A stretch of 33,020 nt of DNA from Myxococcales bacterium (GCA_002728755.1 PBVT01000093.1:1-33020), one strand, 5' to 3'. Counted from the stretch's first letter, positions 1 to 8,816 are shown. A program made the numbers and translations. Notes: generated by a model not told the origin, from the sequence alone.

Positions 1-2174
1 CCGAGGTTGAAGCCGAACCCGAGGTTGAAGCCGAACCCGAGGTTGAAGCCGAACCCGAGGTCGAATCCGAACCCGAGGTTGAAGCCGAACCCGAGGTCGA
101 AGTCGAACCCGAGATGGTTGTTGAGACCGTGCCGTTTGTCGATCGACTTCAACGAACAACGGTACCGGTTCCGCCGGCCGTGCCAGGGGTAGAGTCCGTT
201 TCAGAGGACCGATCTCGTATCGAGGCTCTTGAACAGGAAATTGGCCGGGCGCAAGGACTGTTGGCTGATGCGCGTACTTCCGCAGATCAGCGCGAACAGG
301 AACTACAGGAGTTGGTTCGAAACCTGAAGGAACGATTGGAAAACTCGCAGCGTGATCTGGAATCTGTCCGTGGTCAGATGGTTGAGACTGCGGGTGTTCA
401 TGAATCCACCAGAAGCCGAGAGCAAGAACTCGACGCTCGGGTCCGGGATATGGAAACCGAGGTGAGCGAATTAACCAACGCGTTGACGCGTGAAAAGCTT
501 GATCGGGAGCAGGCTGACAGGCAATCCGAAGAGAAATTAATCGAGGCCAAAGAGCAGTCGACGGCAAAAAACAATCGTATTGAAGCTCTCGATGCTGCTC
601 TTAAGGAAGCGCAATCAGAATACGCGCAGCTGGAGCGTACGGTAACAGAGAAGGAACAGAGTCTGCAGCAAAGTCGTGTCCAACTGGAAAGCCAGACAGA
701 AAAGGCTACTCGCGACCAGAAGACGTTCGATGAAGTGAATCGCGCCCTGGAGGAAACCAGAGGAGCGTTGCGATCTCGTAATGAGGAGATCAAGCAGATG
801 GAGGAAGCCGCGGCCACACGTGTTCGTGAGCTGGTCGAATTACGCGACTCGCTCGTTCGTGCGACTCGTGAGCGGGCTGAGCTACTCCCTATCGTGCAAC
901 GGCGCGAAGCGGAGCTGGAGGAAGAGCGCTCCAAAGGACATGAGATGTCCCGCGAGCTGGTACAGGTTCGAAGCGAGTTACGCGACAAAGTTCGGTTGGC
1001 AGAACGTCTGCTGGTCAGTTGCGATGAACTTAAAGAAGAGAGGGAAGATCTGGCGGAGCGGGTTGGCCAGTATCGTTCGAACGTCGAGGACCAACGCCGC
1101 GCTCTGGATGATGCCACGACCACGATACAGAAATTGGAGCAGCTGGTTTCGGATCTAAATGGCCGTGTCGATACACTGGATAGCGAGAAGTTGAGCGCCC
1201 GGGTACGAATGGAGGAAGCGGAGCGTCTGGCCCGGGAACATGAAGCCCGATGGGCCTCGCGCGATGCGGTTCAAGGCAAAATCATTGCGCAGATGAGTGA
1301 CCAGCGGAATGAACTGCATGATTGGGTATCGTGGGCTCGTAATGAATTGGCCCGTTTATCTGGCGCAATGCAGTCCCTTGTAGACAAAGGGCAGACCCTT
1401 TTGGACGCGCAGAGCGGCTCCGAAGAAATCGACCCCCTCCCGGAAGCCCCCGAACGACGTAAATCCGTAGACACCTACTTGAAGGAATCGATTGCTACAG
1501 CGCCAGTGGAACCTCCATCGGTACCACAGGCTCCAGCTGTACCAGAGGCTCCTGTGGTGGAAGTTGTTGCGGACGATGAGCCTGTTTCTAGCGCGAACTT
1601 CTCTTCGCCGGTCCGGGGGATTTGGAAGGAAGACGAATTATCCGGTAGTTCAGAAGCCGAAGTCGTCAATGATGAGCAACCGTTGGATCCCTACCAGGGC
1701 TCGTCTCTGAACCGTTCTGCGGGAGAAAGCCCGGGAGTTGGCTCTTGGGAAGCGGTCGATGGGAAATGGAAAACCTCTACGGCCGAATCCGAAGAAGCGG
1801 AAGCCGAATCCGTTGTAATCGAGGAGCCGGTAGAGCAGGTGGAAGCCGAAGAGGCAGATTTCGAAGCGGAGAGCGTCGAGGAAGCTCTGGAACCGGGTAA
1901 CGACGAATTACCGGAAGAGATCGCCGATGAGCCTGAAGAGTTAGAAGCAGAGCCCGTTGAAGTGGAAGAGACCATAGACGAGGCGATGGACGAGGTTGCG
2001 CAAGAGTCTGAACAGAACTCTGCGCCGACGGAAGAGGAAGCTTCGGCCGGAAGCCTTGATCCGATTGACTCCTTTCTAAACAACCTTGGTGGAACTGCGC
2101 CTTCCGAGTCAGAGGAAGAAGAGCAGGAAGATACTCCGGACGAGGAACCCGTTGATACTCGAGAAGAGGATTAG
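1..2174 (+). CDS. Acidic coiled-coil protein, 5' end outside window
   Basis: The reading frame is already open at the left edge (first whole codon at 3), so the N terminus is missing and the internal ATG at 114 is not the start. The visible part has three zones. First is a hexapeptide repeat of the type EVEAEP (six copies, bases 3-110). Next is about 380 residues of Glu/Arg/Gln-rich heptads, almost certainly a long coiled coil (roughly bases 220-1370). Last is a Pro-rich linker and a very acidic tail ending at TAG 2172-2174. No membrane segment or enzyme motif is visible. Such proteins are usually structural or scaffold proteins; in myxobacteria similar architectures follow a receiver-like domain (FrzS, AglZ), but nothing here shows which domain precedes it. 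Its stop overlaps that of the opposing gene. Function unknown. Confidence 0.85.
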   Translation, partial: EVEAEPEVEAEPEVEAEPEVESEPEVEAEPEVEVEPEMVVETVPFVDRLQRTTVPVPPAVPGVESVSEDRSRIEALEQEIGRAQGLLADARTSADQREQELQELVRNLKERLENSQRDLESVRGQMVETAGVHESTRSREQELDARVRDMETEVSELTNALTREKLDREQADRQSEEKLIEAKEQSTAKNNRIEALDAALKEAQSEYAQLERTVTEKEQSLQQSRVQLESQTEKATRDQKTFDEVNRALEETRGALRSRNEEIKQMEEAAATRVRELVELRDSLVRATRERAELLPIVQRREAELEEERSKGHEMSRELVQVRSELRDKVRLAERLLVSCDELKEEREDLAERVGQYRSNVEDQRRALDDATTTIQKLEQLVSDLNGRVDTLDSEKLSARVRMEEAERLAREHEARWASRDAVQGKIIAQMSDQRNELHDWVSWARNELARLSGAMQSLVDKGQTLLDAQSGSEEIDPLPEAPERRKSVDTYLKESIATAPVEPPSVPQAPAVPEAPVVEVVADDEPVSSANFSSPVRGIWKEDELSGSSEAEVVNDEQPLDPYQGSSLNRSAGESPGVGSWEAVDGKWKTSTAESEEAEAESVVIEEPVEQVEAEEADFEAESVEEALEPGNDELPEEIADEPEELEAEPVEVEETIDEAMDEVAQESEQNSAPTEEEASAGSLDPIDSFLNNLGGTAPSESEEEEQEDTPDEEPVDTREED
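3..110 (+). repeat. 18-bp tandem repeat encoding EVEAEP
   Basis: Six tandem 18-bp units lie in frame with the coiled-coil gene and reach the window edge, so the array may be longer. Units 1, 2, 3 and 5 are the same (gaggttgaagccgaaccc). Unit 4 encodes EVESEP and unit 6 EVEVEP. The near identity suggests recent slippage or unequal recombination and likely length variation between strains. Confidence 0.9.
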
Positions 2175-3442
2175 CTCGACCGCTGTTCTCGTAGTTGAAA
2201 GAGTCTCGCAGCGGATGTCTTGAGATATCCGGGAATGTCCTTGCTGCGTTTGATCTCTTTCAGCTCTTTCTGGGTCAGGTCGGGAAGGAAGCGCAGCGCT
2301 AGTCGTGCTGGCGTCTTCGGGTTATTGATTAGCGCGTGTTTGATGGCTCTATTTTTCACCCAATCGCGCCGCGTGGCGATTTCTCGGATGATTCCATCCG
2401 ATAGAGATTTGTTCTTGGCGAAGTCTACGACTTCTTTTTCGGTGAGCCGAGGGCTTTGTAACACCGCTGCGGCTACAATCGTTTTGGCATCGCGTATGAG
2501 CATTTGGCGCACGCCCTTATTTCCAAGCATCGCCAGACGTACCCGTTGCGCAACACTCATTTCTCGAAGTTTCTTGGCGGAGATGTTGTTTTTGCCGCCC
2601 AGCGGACCATCTTCCTCTTCACTCTCCGAGAGTATCTCACCAAATTCCTCGTCCTCTAAGCCCAGCTCGTCGAATCCAAGAGTGATCAGCTCGGGGTCGT
2701 ATTCTTCGTCTTCGTCTTCGTCGTCATCTTCGTATTCGTCGTCGTCTTCGTAATCCGCGTCGTCTTCTTCCTCGTCATCCGCAGAGGATTCCTCGTTTTG
2801 CTCAGCAGCCAAGGCTTCCAGGTCAATCGCTTCCTCTTCGTCTAGCTCGTCCCCTTCTTTGGCTACCCCCATGATGGATTCTACGACTTCGTTGTAGCCT
2901 GGCAGATCGGAGATATCGATTCCTTGTCGTACACAGGTTTCAACGGCCGAAGTGATCAGGCGCATCGGCGTGTTGTAGTTGAAGTATAAGGACTCCACGA
3001 TCTTGGGATGTTCCGCGATACGAACCTGGTTCCTTGCGACGATCTCCAGCATGCGCCCTTCGCCATGCGCTGCCACATGTGCGACGGTTGCATTTGGTGT
3101 AAGCCGGTTCAACAAAATCGACTCAATGACATCGGCTTTGTCCATAGAGGAGAGCGCGATCTGGTGAAGCACCCCCTCAGACTCCAGCGCCTGGGAAGCA
3201 CCAATCAAGATTTCAGGCGTAAATTGTGCGAGCGTATCTTTCGCCTTGGTGGCGATCTCCTGGTTCGTGTCCTGCGCCAGGAAACAGGTCGCCGCGACGA
3301 GGGCCTCAGAAGGCATGGGCATGACACCTGTAGCCACCGCCGATCGTGCTCGGGGAGGTGCCTGTGGGACAACGAACTTTCGATACTGTTCGGGAACCGC
3401 TTGGATACTTACCGTGAGCGAATCTGTGCTGGTCGTAGACAT
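2171..3442 (-). CDS. HEAT-like repeat protein with acidic central linker
   Basis: This 423-residue protein has two helical halves joined by a very acidic linker. The N-terminal half (about residues 40-200) and C-terminal half (about 285-420) are built of short helix pairs such as 'AVLQSPRLTEKEVVDFAKNK' and 'NNPKTPARLALRFL', which look like HEAT or leucine-rich-repeat-variant units. The linker (about 210-275) is nearly all Asp and Glu with a few Tyr. There is no signal peptide or membrane segment, so it is probably cytoplasmic. Similar proteins occur as uncharacterised conserved proteins in deltaproteobacterial-grade genomes; no function is established to my knowledge. The ATG at 3440-3442 follows a weak purine stretch and a plausible promoter at 3475-3503. 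The stop (TAA) overlaps the opposing gene's TAG. Confidence 0.85.
   Translation of the reverse strand: MSTTSTDSLTVSIQAVPEQYRKFVVPQAPPRARSAVATGVMPMPSEALVAATCFLAQDTNQEIATKAKDTLAQFTPEILIGASQALESEGVLHQIALSSMDKADVIESILLNRLTPNATVAHVAAHGEGRMLEIVARNQVRIAEHPKIVESLYFNYNTPMRLITSAVETCVRQGIDISDLPGYNEVVESIMGVAKEGDELDEEEAIDLEALAAEQNEESSADDEEEDDADYEDDDEYEDDDEDEDEEYDPELITLGFDELGLEDEEFGEILSESEEEDGPLGGKNNISAKKLREMSVAQRVRLAMLGNKGVRQMLIRDAKTIVAAAVLQSPRLTEKEVVDFAKNKSLSDGIIREIATRRDWVKNRAIKHALINNPKTPARLALRFLPDLTQKELKEIKRSKDIPGYLKTSAARLFQLREQRSS
2694..2790. repeat. Low-complexity tcttcg/tcgtct tract
   Basis: On the plus strand this is a pyrimidine-rich run of tcttcg, tcgtcg and tcatct units. Read on the minus strand it encodes the Asp/Glu linker of the HEAT-like protein. 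It is a slippage-prone simple-sequence region, not a separate element. Confidence 0.7.
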
Positions 3443-3474
3443 GATCTCTTTGGAATACGTAGATATCTATAGAG

Positions 3475-3503
3475 AGTGTACGATGTTTTATCGTTTATGT
3501 CAG
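3475..3503 (-). promoter_or_regulatory. Sigma-70-type promoter of the HEAT-like gene
   Basis: On the minus strand CTGACA (3498-3503, 5 of 6 to TTGACA) is followed by a 17-base spacer and TACACT (3475-3480, 4 of 6 to TATAAT). Transcription would start near 3468, leaving a leader of about 25 bases. The rest of the 3443-3652 intergenic stretch shows no gene, and I found no convincing plus-strand promoter for the gene at 3653. Confidence 0.5.
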
Positions 3504-3652
3504 ATGGTAGGATTGTCGTCGAAACAGGTTTTCAAGATAGGAGAATCCAGGCTGTAGAGCGTCATAAGACACTGTAACAGAGGGCTACATTCAGTAAGGC
3601 TCGCCAATGGGGGATCATTCTGTTAGAGAATTCGCCCTTAGGAGAGGTGACC

Positions 3653-4375
3653 ATGGCTCGAATTCTTCTCGCAGATGAAAACACGCTGGTGCTCGATCTT
3701 ATGCAGATCTTCCTGTCGGAGGATGGGCATGAACTCTGTTCGGCGAAGGATCGTGATACGCTGATGCGCCTTGCTCGCGAGAGCGACGGTGTCTTCACCA
3801 TGTTGGTGGTATCTGCAGATATGGAGCCTGGGTACCTCACTGGGCTTATCAACGAGGTTCGTCAGCTATCCAACGTAGCCAGAGTCCCGGTCCTTGTCAC
3901 CGTTCCACCGGGAGCTACCGGGATTTCGGAAGAGCTCGCGGGCTTGCAGGGCGTCGAGACTCTGCAGAAGCCGTTCGATCGAGGCTCCTTTTTGGCGAGT
4001 ATTCGGTCGATTCTACTTTTGGACGGTGGGGACCAGCAACAACAGAGCTCGGTACCAGCACCGGCCGGATCACCTGTACTCTTAGCGATAGCGGATAACG
4101 ATAACCGTCCTGTAGAGGATCATGTAGACGTTCAGGCGGTACTGACACCGAAGACGGAAGAGCTCGTGTCCAAGTGGTTGGAAGAGCATGGTGCAGAGGT
4201 CGTAGCTCGTGAGACACGCGCGTATCTGGAAAAGACGGCGCCCACGGTATTGGCGGAAGTTGCCTGGAAAGTTGTACCGGAGTTGGCCGAGGACATCATT
4301 CGAGCTGAGATCGCACGATTGGGTCAGGAAAACGAAGAATTAGAATCGACAACAAGGTCGAAGAAGAAATCATGA
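3653..4375 (+). CDS. Receiver-like (CheY-fold) protein with helical C-terminal tail
   Basis: The 240-residue product begins with a receiver-like domain (about 1-125). Acidic-pocket residues Asp8-Glu9 and the lysine of a C-terminal 'QKPF' motif are present. The usual phospho-acceptor at the end of strand 3 is not: the segment reads 'LVVSADMEPG', which puts Ala or Ser at the acceptor position unless the loop is shifted and Asp56 serves. A Gln/Pro linker follows, then a helical tail (about 165-235) with a 'VAWKVVPELAEDIIRAEI' signature. Tails like this end many myxobacterial and Geobacter response regulators and resemble the PopZ C terminus. ATG 3653 is chosen over GTG 3647 because ggagag (3641-3646) then has a 6-base spacing. 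It overlaps valS by 4 bases (ATGA), so the two are probably co-transcribed and coupled. Output partner unknown. Confidence 0.85.
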   Translation: MARILLADENTLVLDLMQIFLSEDGHELCSAKDRDTLMRLARESDGVFTMLVVSADMEPGYLTGLINEVRQLSNVARVPVLVTVPPGATGISEELAGLQGVETLQKPFDRGSFLASIRSILLLDGGDQQQQSSVPAPAGSPVLLAIADNDNRPVEDHVDVQAVLTPKTEELVSKWLEEHGAEVVARETRAYLEKTAPTVLAEVAWKVVPELAEDIIRAEIARLGQENEELESTTRSKKKS

Positions 4376-7050
4376 GCGGTTTGGCAAGTCATTACGATCC
4401 GAAAGAAGTAGAACCCGGACTCGATGAAGCCTGGGAAACAGGTGGGTATTACCGTGCAGAATCTGTGTCGGAAAAACCTGCCTATTGTATTTGTATTCCG
4501 CCACCCAACGTCACGGGTGTTCTGCATATGGGACATGCTCTTGTATGTACGATTCAGGATATCCTGACGCGCTATAAGCGGATGGATGGTTACAATACAT
4601 TATGGTTACCCGGTACAGACCATGCCGGTATTGCTACGCAGATGGTTGTAGAGCGGGAGCTTGCTACCGAGGGAAAGAGCCGGTTCGATCTGGGGCGAGA
4701 GAAATTTCTCGAACGCACATTCGAATGGAAGGAGACCTACCGCGATCGTATTGTGAACCAGATGCGTCGCTTGGGTGTTTCTGTCGATTGGAGCCGTGAA
4801 CGCTTTACGCTCGACGAAGGCTACTGTGAAGCAGTCCGCACTGTATTTGTGCAGCTCTACAAAGAGGGCCTTATTTACAAAGATCATCGTCTCGTGAATT
4901 GGTCTCCCGGTATTCAGACGGTCTTGTCCGATCTGGAGATCGACTACAAAGAGATGAATGGCCACCTCTGGTATATGCGGTACCCTCTGGCCGACGATCC
5001 AGACGTATATGTGACGGTGGCGACGACTCGTCCCGAGACGATGTTGGGAGATACAGCGGTAGCCGTACATCCGGAGGACCCGCGGCATAAGGATCTGATC
5101 GGACGTGATGTTCTTCTTCCCCTGGTCGGTCGCCGAATTCCCATCATTGGGGATGACGTTGCCGTCGATCTTGAGTTCGGCACGGGGGCCGTGAAGATCA
5201 CTCCAGCCCACGACTTCAACGACTTTGAGACGGGCAAAAGAAATGACCTGGAGAAAATCTCGATTCTGACGGACGAAGCCAGCCTGAATGATAATGTGCC
5301 GGAAGAATATCGGGGACTGGATCGTCTGGAGGCTAGAAAGAAGATCGTGGCCGATCTTGATGCGCTGGGACTTTTGGAGAAGGTCGAGGATCATGTCCAC
5401 TCGGTGGGTCACTGCCAGCGGACCGGCATTGTGGTTGAGCCGATGCTCAGCGATCAATGGTTTGTGCGGATTCAACCCCTGGCGGAACCAGCCATTGATG
5501 CCGTACGCACCAAGGACATCCGCTTTGTCCCAGAGACCTGGGAGAAGACCTATTTCAACTGGATGGAAAATATTCGTGACTGGTGTATTTCACGCCAACT
5601 CTGGTGGGGGCATCGTATCCCTGTCTGGTATTGTAGGGATTGCGGCGCAGAAATCTGTGAAATGACAGATCCGACGACATGTTCGTCGTGTGAGGGGACA
5701 AACCTACAGCAGGACCGAGATGTTCTCGATACCTGGTTCAGCAGTGGTCTGTGGCCCTTTGCAACCCTTGGATGGCCTGAAGAGACCGATGATTTAAAGA
5801 CCTTCTATCCCAACACGGTGATGGAAACCGGCTTTGATATCATCTTCTTCTGGGTGGCCCGCATGATCATGATGGGTCATAAATTCATGGGCGAGTCACC
5901 ATTTAGCGATGTGTATCTGCACGCCATGGTTCGAGATGAACATGGTGAAAAGATGAGCAAGACCAAGGGGAATGTCATCGATCCCCTGGATGTCGTGGAT
6001 GAACATGGGGCGGACGCCTTACGTTTCACCCTTGCGATGATGGCAGGGCAGGGGCGTGACATAAAGCTCAACGTTTCGCGTGTCGAGGGGTATCGGAACT
6101 TCTGCAATAAACTGTGGAATGCGACCCGATTCGTTGCGATGAGCACAGAAGGTCTAGACGAAGAGGGATATCAGAGAGGTCTGAAGGCAATGGATGGTCA
6201 TGCAGAGCAGTGGATTCTGCATGAATTGGACACCTGCATTGAGGCATCCCATGCAGCATTAGAAGACTACCGGTTTAACGATGCTGCCTCGGCCACCTAT
6301 CAATTCGCATGGCATGTCTTCTGTGATTGGTACGTGGAGTTGGCCAAACATCCTCTGCGAAATGATGATGATCCAGCCGGAAAAGAGGCCGTGCAGGCGG
6401 CGCTACTCTATTCCCTGGAGACGATGCTTCGCCTTCTCCATCCCATGATGCCCCACGTTACGGAGCGGTTATGGGGATCCTTGCCTGACTTTGTCCGTGG
6501 TAACCATCCGATGTTAATCGTTGCCGATTGGCCCCATCGCGATGCGCGCTTCACGGTAGATCAGAGCGCGGTTCAGGCCCAGGAACACGTCAATGCGATG
6601 ATTTCTGCGATCCGAAATGTTCGAGCGGAACGGCAGGTATCCCATAAAACCCAGCTCGTCGCGACGATCTCCTGTCAGGACTCGGCCATGCGTGCGGGGC
6701 TTGAGGCCGGAGCCGACCAGATTCGCGCCCTCTGCCGATTAGCCGAACTTCATTTCGATTCCTCCGAACAGGCTGAGCCCACAGATGGTGCGGCGCTATC
6801 CCTGGTGGATGGAGCCCAGCTTCTGGTGGAGATCCCCCTCGACGAACAGGGCAAAAACGAAGAACAAGCGCGCCTGGATAAAGAGATCTCTCGATGTGAA
6901 GACACGGTCTCGCATATTCAACGAAAGCTGAACAATCCCAATTTCGTTGATCGGGCCCCCGATGCTGTCGTGGAACGAGAACGCGCTCGTTTAGAAGCGG
7001 CTCTTGAGGAGCTGAGCACCTACCAACAGCAACGAAGCCAATTGGACTGA
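4372..7050 (+). CDS. valS: Valyl-tRNA synthetase
   Basis: Class Ia aminoacyl-tRNA synthetase that charges tRNA-Val with valine in the cytoplasm. At 892 residues it is normal for the family. The ATP-binding HIGH-type motif is 'HMGH' at 52-55, preceded by the typical 'PPPNVTG'. The second signature KMSKT lies at 527-531. An inserted editing (CP1) domain sits between, with the conserved 'TTRPETMLGDTAVAVHP', and a CxxC...CxxC zinc-type motif starts at Cys421. A helical arm of Val-tRNA-synthetase C type ends the protein (about 820-892). The start ATG is inside the ATGA overlap with the upstream receiver-like gene, so translational coupling is likely. The stop TGA directly abuts the TGA of the opposing dehydrogenase gene. 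Confidence 0.97.
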   Translation: MSGLASHYDPKEVEPGLDEAWETGGYYRAESVSEKPAYCICIPPPNVTGVLHMGHALVCTIQDILTRYKRMDGYNTLWLPGTDHAGIATQMVVERELATEGKSRFDLGREKFLERTFEWKETYRDRIVNQMRRLGVSVDWSRERFTLDEGYCEAVRTVFVQLYKEGLIYKDHRLVNWSPGIQTVLSDLEIDYKEMNGHLWYMRYPLADDPDVYVTVATTRPETMLGDTAVAVHPEDPRHKDLIGRDVLLPLVGRRIPIIGDDVAVDLEFGTGAVKITPAHDFNDFETGKRNDLEKISILTDEASLNDNVPEEYRGLDRLEARKKIVADLDALGLLEKVEDHVHSVGHCQRTGIVVEPMLSDQWFVRIQPLAEPAIDAVRTKDIRFVPETWEKTYFNWMENIRDWCISRQLWWGHRIPVWYCRDCGAEICEMTDPTTCSSCEGTNLQQDRDVLDTWFSSGLWPFATLGWPEETDDLKTFYPNTVMETGFDIIFFWVARMIMMGHKFMGESPFSDVYLHAMVRDEHGEKMSKTKGNVIDPLDVVDEHGADALRFTLAMMAGQGRDIKLNVSRVEGYRNFCNKLWNATRFVAMSTEGLDEEGYQRGLKAMDGHAEQWILHELDTCIEASHAALEDYRFNDAASATYQFAWHVFCDWYVELAKHPLRNDDDPAGKEAVQAALLYSLETMLRLLHPMMPHVTERLWGSLPDFVRGNHPMLIVADWPHRDARFTVDQSAVQAQEHVNAMISAIRNVRAERQVSHKTQLVATISCQDSAMRAGLEAGADQIRALCRLAELHFDSSEQAEPTDGAALSLVDGAQLLVEIPLDEQGKNEEQARLDKEISRCEDTVSHIQRKLNNPNFVDRAPDAVVERERARLEAALEELSTYQQQRSQLD

Positions 7051-8757
7051 TCAGGGATGGAGCGCGTGCCAGGCTAGCTTGGGCACCTTTGTAAAGCTGG
7101 GGCAGTATTCCATTTCCAGCATACTCTTCGCCACTTGCTTCATACGCCGATGCGTAACGAACCACGGTGGGAAGGGGGCGGGACGGAATGGTCCGCGAAT
7201 CACGGCTTTCTCCACGTTCTCCAACATAAATGTATTGTGAACGAAGCCAAGCCCGCTCTGAATGTCCTCTAATGTACTGCCCGGGTAGGCTCCCCACGGG
7301 GTGGTACCCAGGGCAAAACACATCGCTGGCCAATGGTTGATACCCACCGCACCGTATCGAAGATCTCGAATGGCTTGTTCCAGAGCTTCTGCCATGGCGG
7401 GTGAAGCAGCCGTTTCGGGGTGGATCAATATGCAAGCATTCAATGTTCCCCAGAGACGGTTATTACAGAACGATACGGCGTTCTTGAGGAAGGCGATCGG
7501 ATCGTCTGCCTCGAGTCCCGTTTCGGCAAAGATCGAACAGAAGGCCTCGGTCTGGAAACAGATCTCATCTTCTCCATCGGGATCAACATCAGGGATGATG
7601 CCCCACGGGAGTGTTCCATTACTACGCTCTCCAATCTGTTGCGCATTCGGGTGGTCCGCGATGAAGGCATCGAAACGCTCTTCGGCCCCGGGGTAATAGG
7701 CGACTCGATTCGGAACCGATTGGAAGGTTCGAATAATTTCGTCACGGAACGAGCTGCGTAGAGACCAGCTCTTATGCTGAATGAGTACACGTGCGGCGTT
7801 ACAATTAAAGCCGCCATTATTACCTAACATCGTGACGACATTTACCGCCTGGGTCGACAGATCCTTTGCTGTCCACGGTCCCGGCACAACGATCACAGGG
7901 CTCACATTTCCCAGCTCCGATGTTATGGGCTTGGTGTTTATAGGGTTTCCGGAGGCTTTCCGCTCTTCTCGTTCTGGACCGGGGGGACCCCATACAATCG
8001 CGTCGTGGGTGTGATGAGAGCCGGTAATGTGAATCGAGCTGATGCTGGCATGGTTGCAGAGATAGGCTCCCACATCTCCAGCCCCATAGACGACGCGGAG
8101 GAAATTTCTTCGAACGAGCGGATCGAAGGCTTCTTCGATCAATGGCCCCAGATAATCGTTCACTGGGTTCATCTTCAGAATACAGGTCTGGTGTTCCAGG
8201 AAAATCTTATCGACGACATCCAGAGGGGCAATGCTGGCAACGTTTCCCGCGCCAAGAACAAGAGAAATACCCGGTGTTGGACGGTTTTCTGGAGCGTATG
8301 CCAGGCCCATATTTTCTTCGACGGAATCTTTATCTGCGGAAGAATTAAGTAGGGCTTCTGCACGAAAACCCTGGAACATCAGGCGATCGTACCGGTCTGC
8401 AGGTAGAACCCGCACGTAGACTCGGCCATCTCTCTCTTCGATGGCATTTTTGGGAAGTCTGGGTTTTCCGGTGTCACGAATATCCCGCAGAGAGTTTTCG
8501 AACAGGCGAAGGCAACGGCATAGGATGACAGGGCCACCGAGAAGCTCTTCTCCGTAGACCCAGGAGCTATTCGGCATGCCTTTATGTTCTGTCGCCGCAC
8601 GGACCCATTTATCTGCGATAGTATAGATCCGGTCGCGCATCTCTCCGACCATCGCAATGCGCTCATCCAGCCCAAGGCCTATCAACTCATCACTCGCTTC
8701 TCCTAGTTCGAGAAGATACTGATCGATTTCCTGGTGGGTTGTCGGTGGATGAGCCAT
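7051..8757 (-). CDS. Aldehyde dehydrogenase superfamily protein
   Basis: A 568-residue protein of the aldehyde dehydrogenase/acyl-CoA reductase fold. Catalytic Cys319 sits in 'GGFNCNAA' and the general-base-type Glu281 in 'SELGNVSPVI'. A cofactor-domain segment 'LVLGAGNVASIAPLDVV' resembles the LuxC/acyl-CoA reductase style more than classical ALDH, and 'ITGSHHTHDAIVWG' occupies the usual FTGS position. The likely reaction is NAD(P)-dependent oxidation of an aldehyde or reduction of an acyl thioester; the substrate cannot be read from sequence. It is longer than typical ALDHs (about 480-500) because of an extra N-terminal helical region. The ATG has an excellent GGAGG six bases upstream and a sigma-70-like promoter. 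Convergent with valS, divergent from the TPR gene. Confidence 0.9.
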   Translation of the reverse strand: MAHPPTTHQEIDQYLLELGEASDELIGLGLDERIAMVGEMRDRIYTIADKWVRAATEHKGMPNSSWVYGEELLGGPVILCRCLRLFENSLRDIRDTGKPRLPKNAIEERDGRVYVRVLPADRYDRLMFQGFRAEALLNSSADKDSVEENMGLAYAPENRPTPGISLVLGAGNVASIAPLDVVDKIFLEHQTCILKMNPVNDYLGPLIEEAFDPLVRRNFLRVVYGAGDVGAYLCNHASISSIHITGSHHTHDAIVWGPPGPEREERKASGNPINTKPITSELGNVSPVIVVPGPWTAKDLSTQAVNVVTMLGNNGGFNCNAARVLIQHKSWSLRSSFRDEIIRTFQSVPNRVAYYPGAEERFDAFIADHPNAQQIGERSNGTLPWGIIPDVDPDGEDEICFQTEAFCSIFAETGLEADDPIAFLKNAVSFCNNRLWGTLNACILIHPETAASPAMAEALEQAIRDLRYGAVGINHWPAMCFALGTTPWGAYPGSTLEDIQSGLGFVHNTFMLENVEKAVIRGPFRPAPFPPWFVTHRRMKQVAKSMLEMEYCPSFTKVPKLAWHALHP

Positions 8758-8786
8758 TCGAGCCTCCTTCGAAGACAGGGGTTGAG

Positions 8787-8816
8787 AGTGTAGGGTGATA
8801 GGCTATTTCGGGTCAA
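8787..8816 (-). promoter_or_regulatory. Sigma-70-type promoter of the aldehyde dehydrogenase gene
   Basis: On the minus strand TTGACC (8811-8816) is followed by an 18-base spacer and TACACT (8787-8792). The leader would be about 23 bases and contains the GGAGG ribosome-binding site (8764-8768). The -10 and following bases (TACACTCTC) are identical to those of the promoter at 3475-3503. Confidence 0.5.

Noticed and set aside
398..1123. Long minus-strand open frame (241 codons)
   Set aside because: Ser/Arg-rich shadow of the coiled-coil gene, caused by its GAG/GAA-rich codons; no domain or ribosome-binding site.
2694..2790. CRISPR-like short repeats
   Set aside because: Irregular trinucleotide/hexanucleotide coding repeat for Asp/Glu without spacers.
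4606..5475. Minus-strand open frame of 289 codons
   Set aside because: Lies wholly inside valS, whose motifs are intact across it; no recognisable protein features.
6590..7435. Minus-strand open frame of 281 codons spanning the valS/dehydrogenase junction
   Set aside because: Overlaps two well-supported genes; composition is typical of a shadow frame.
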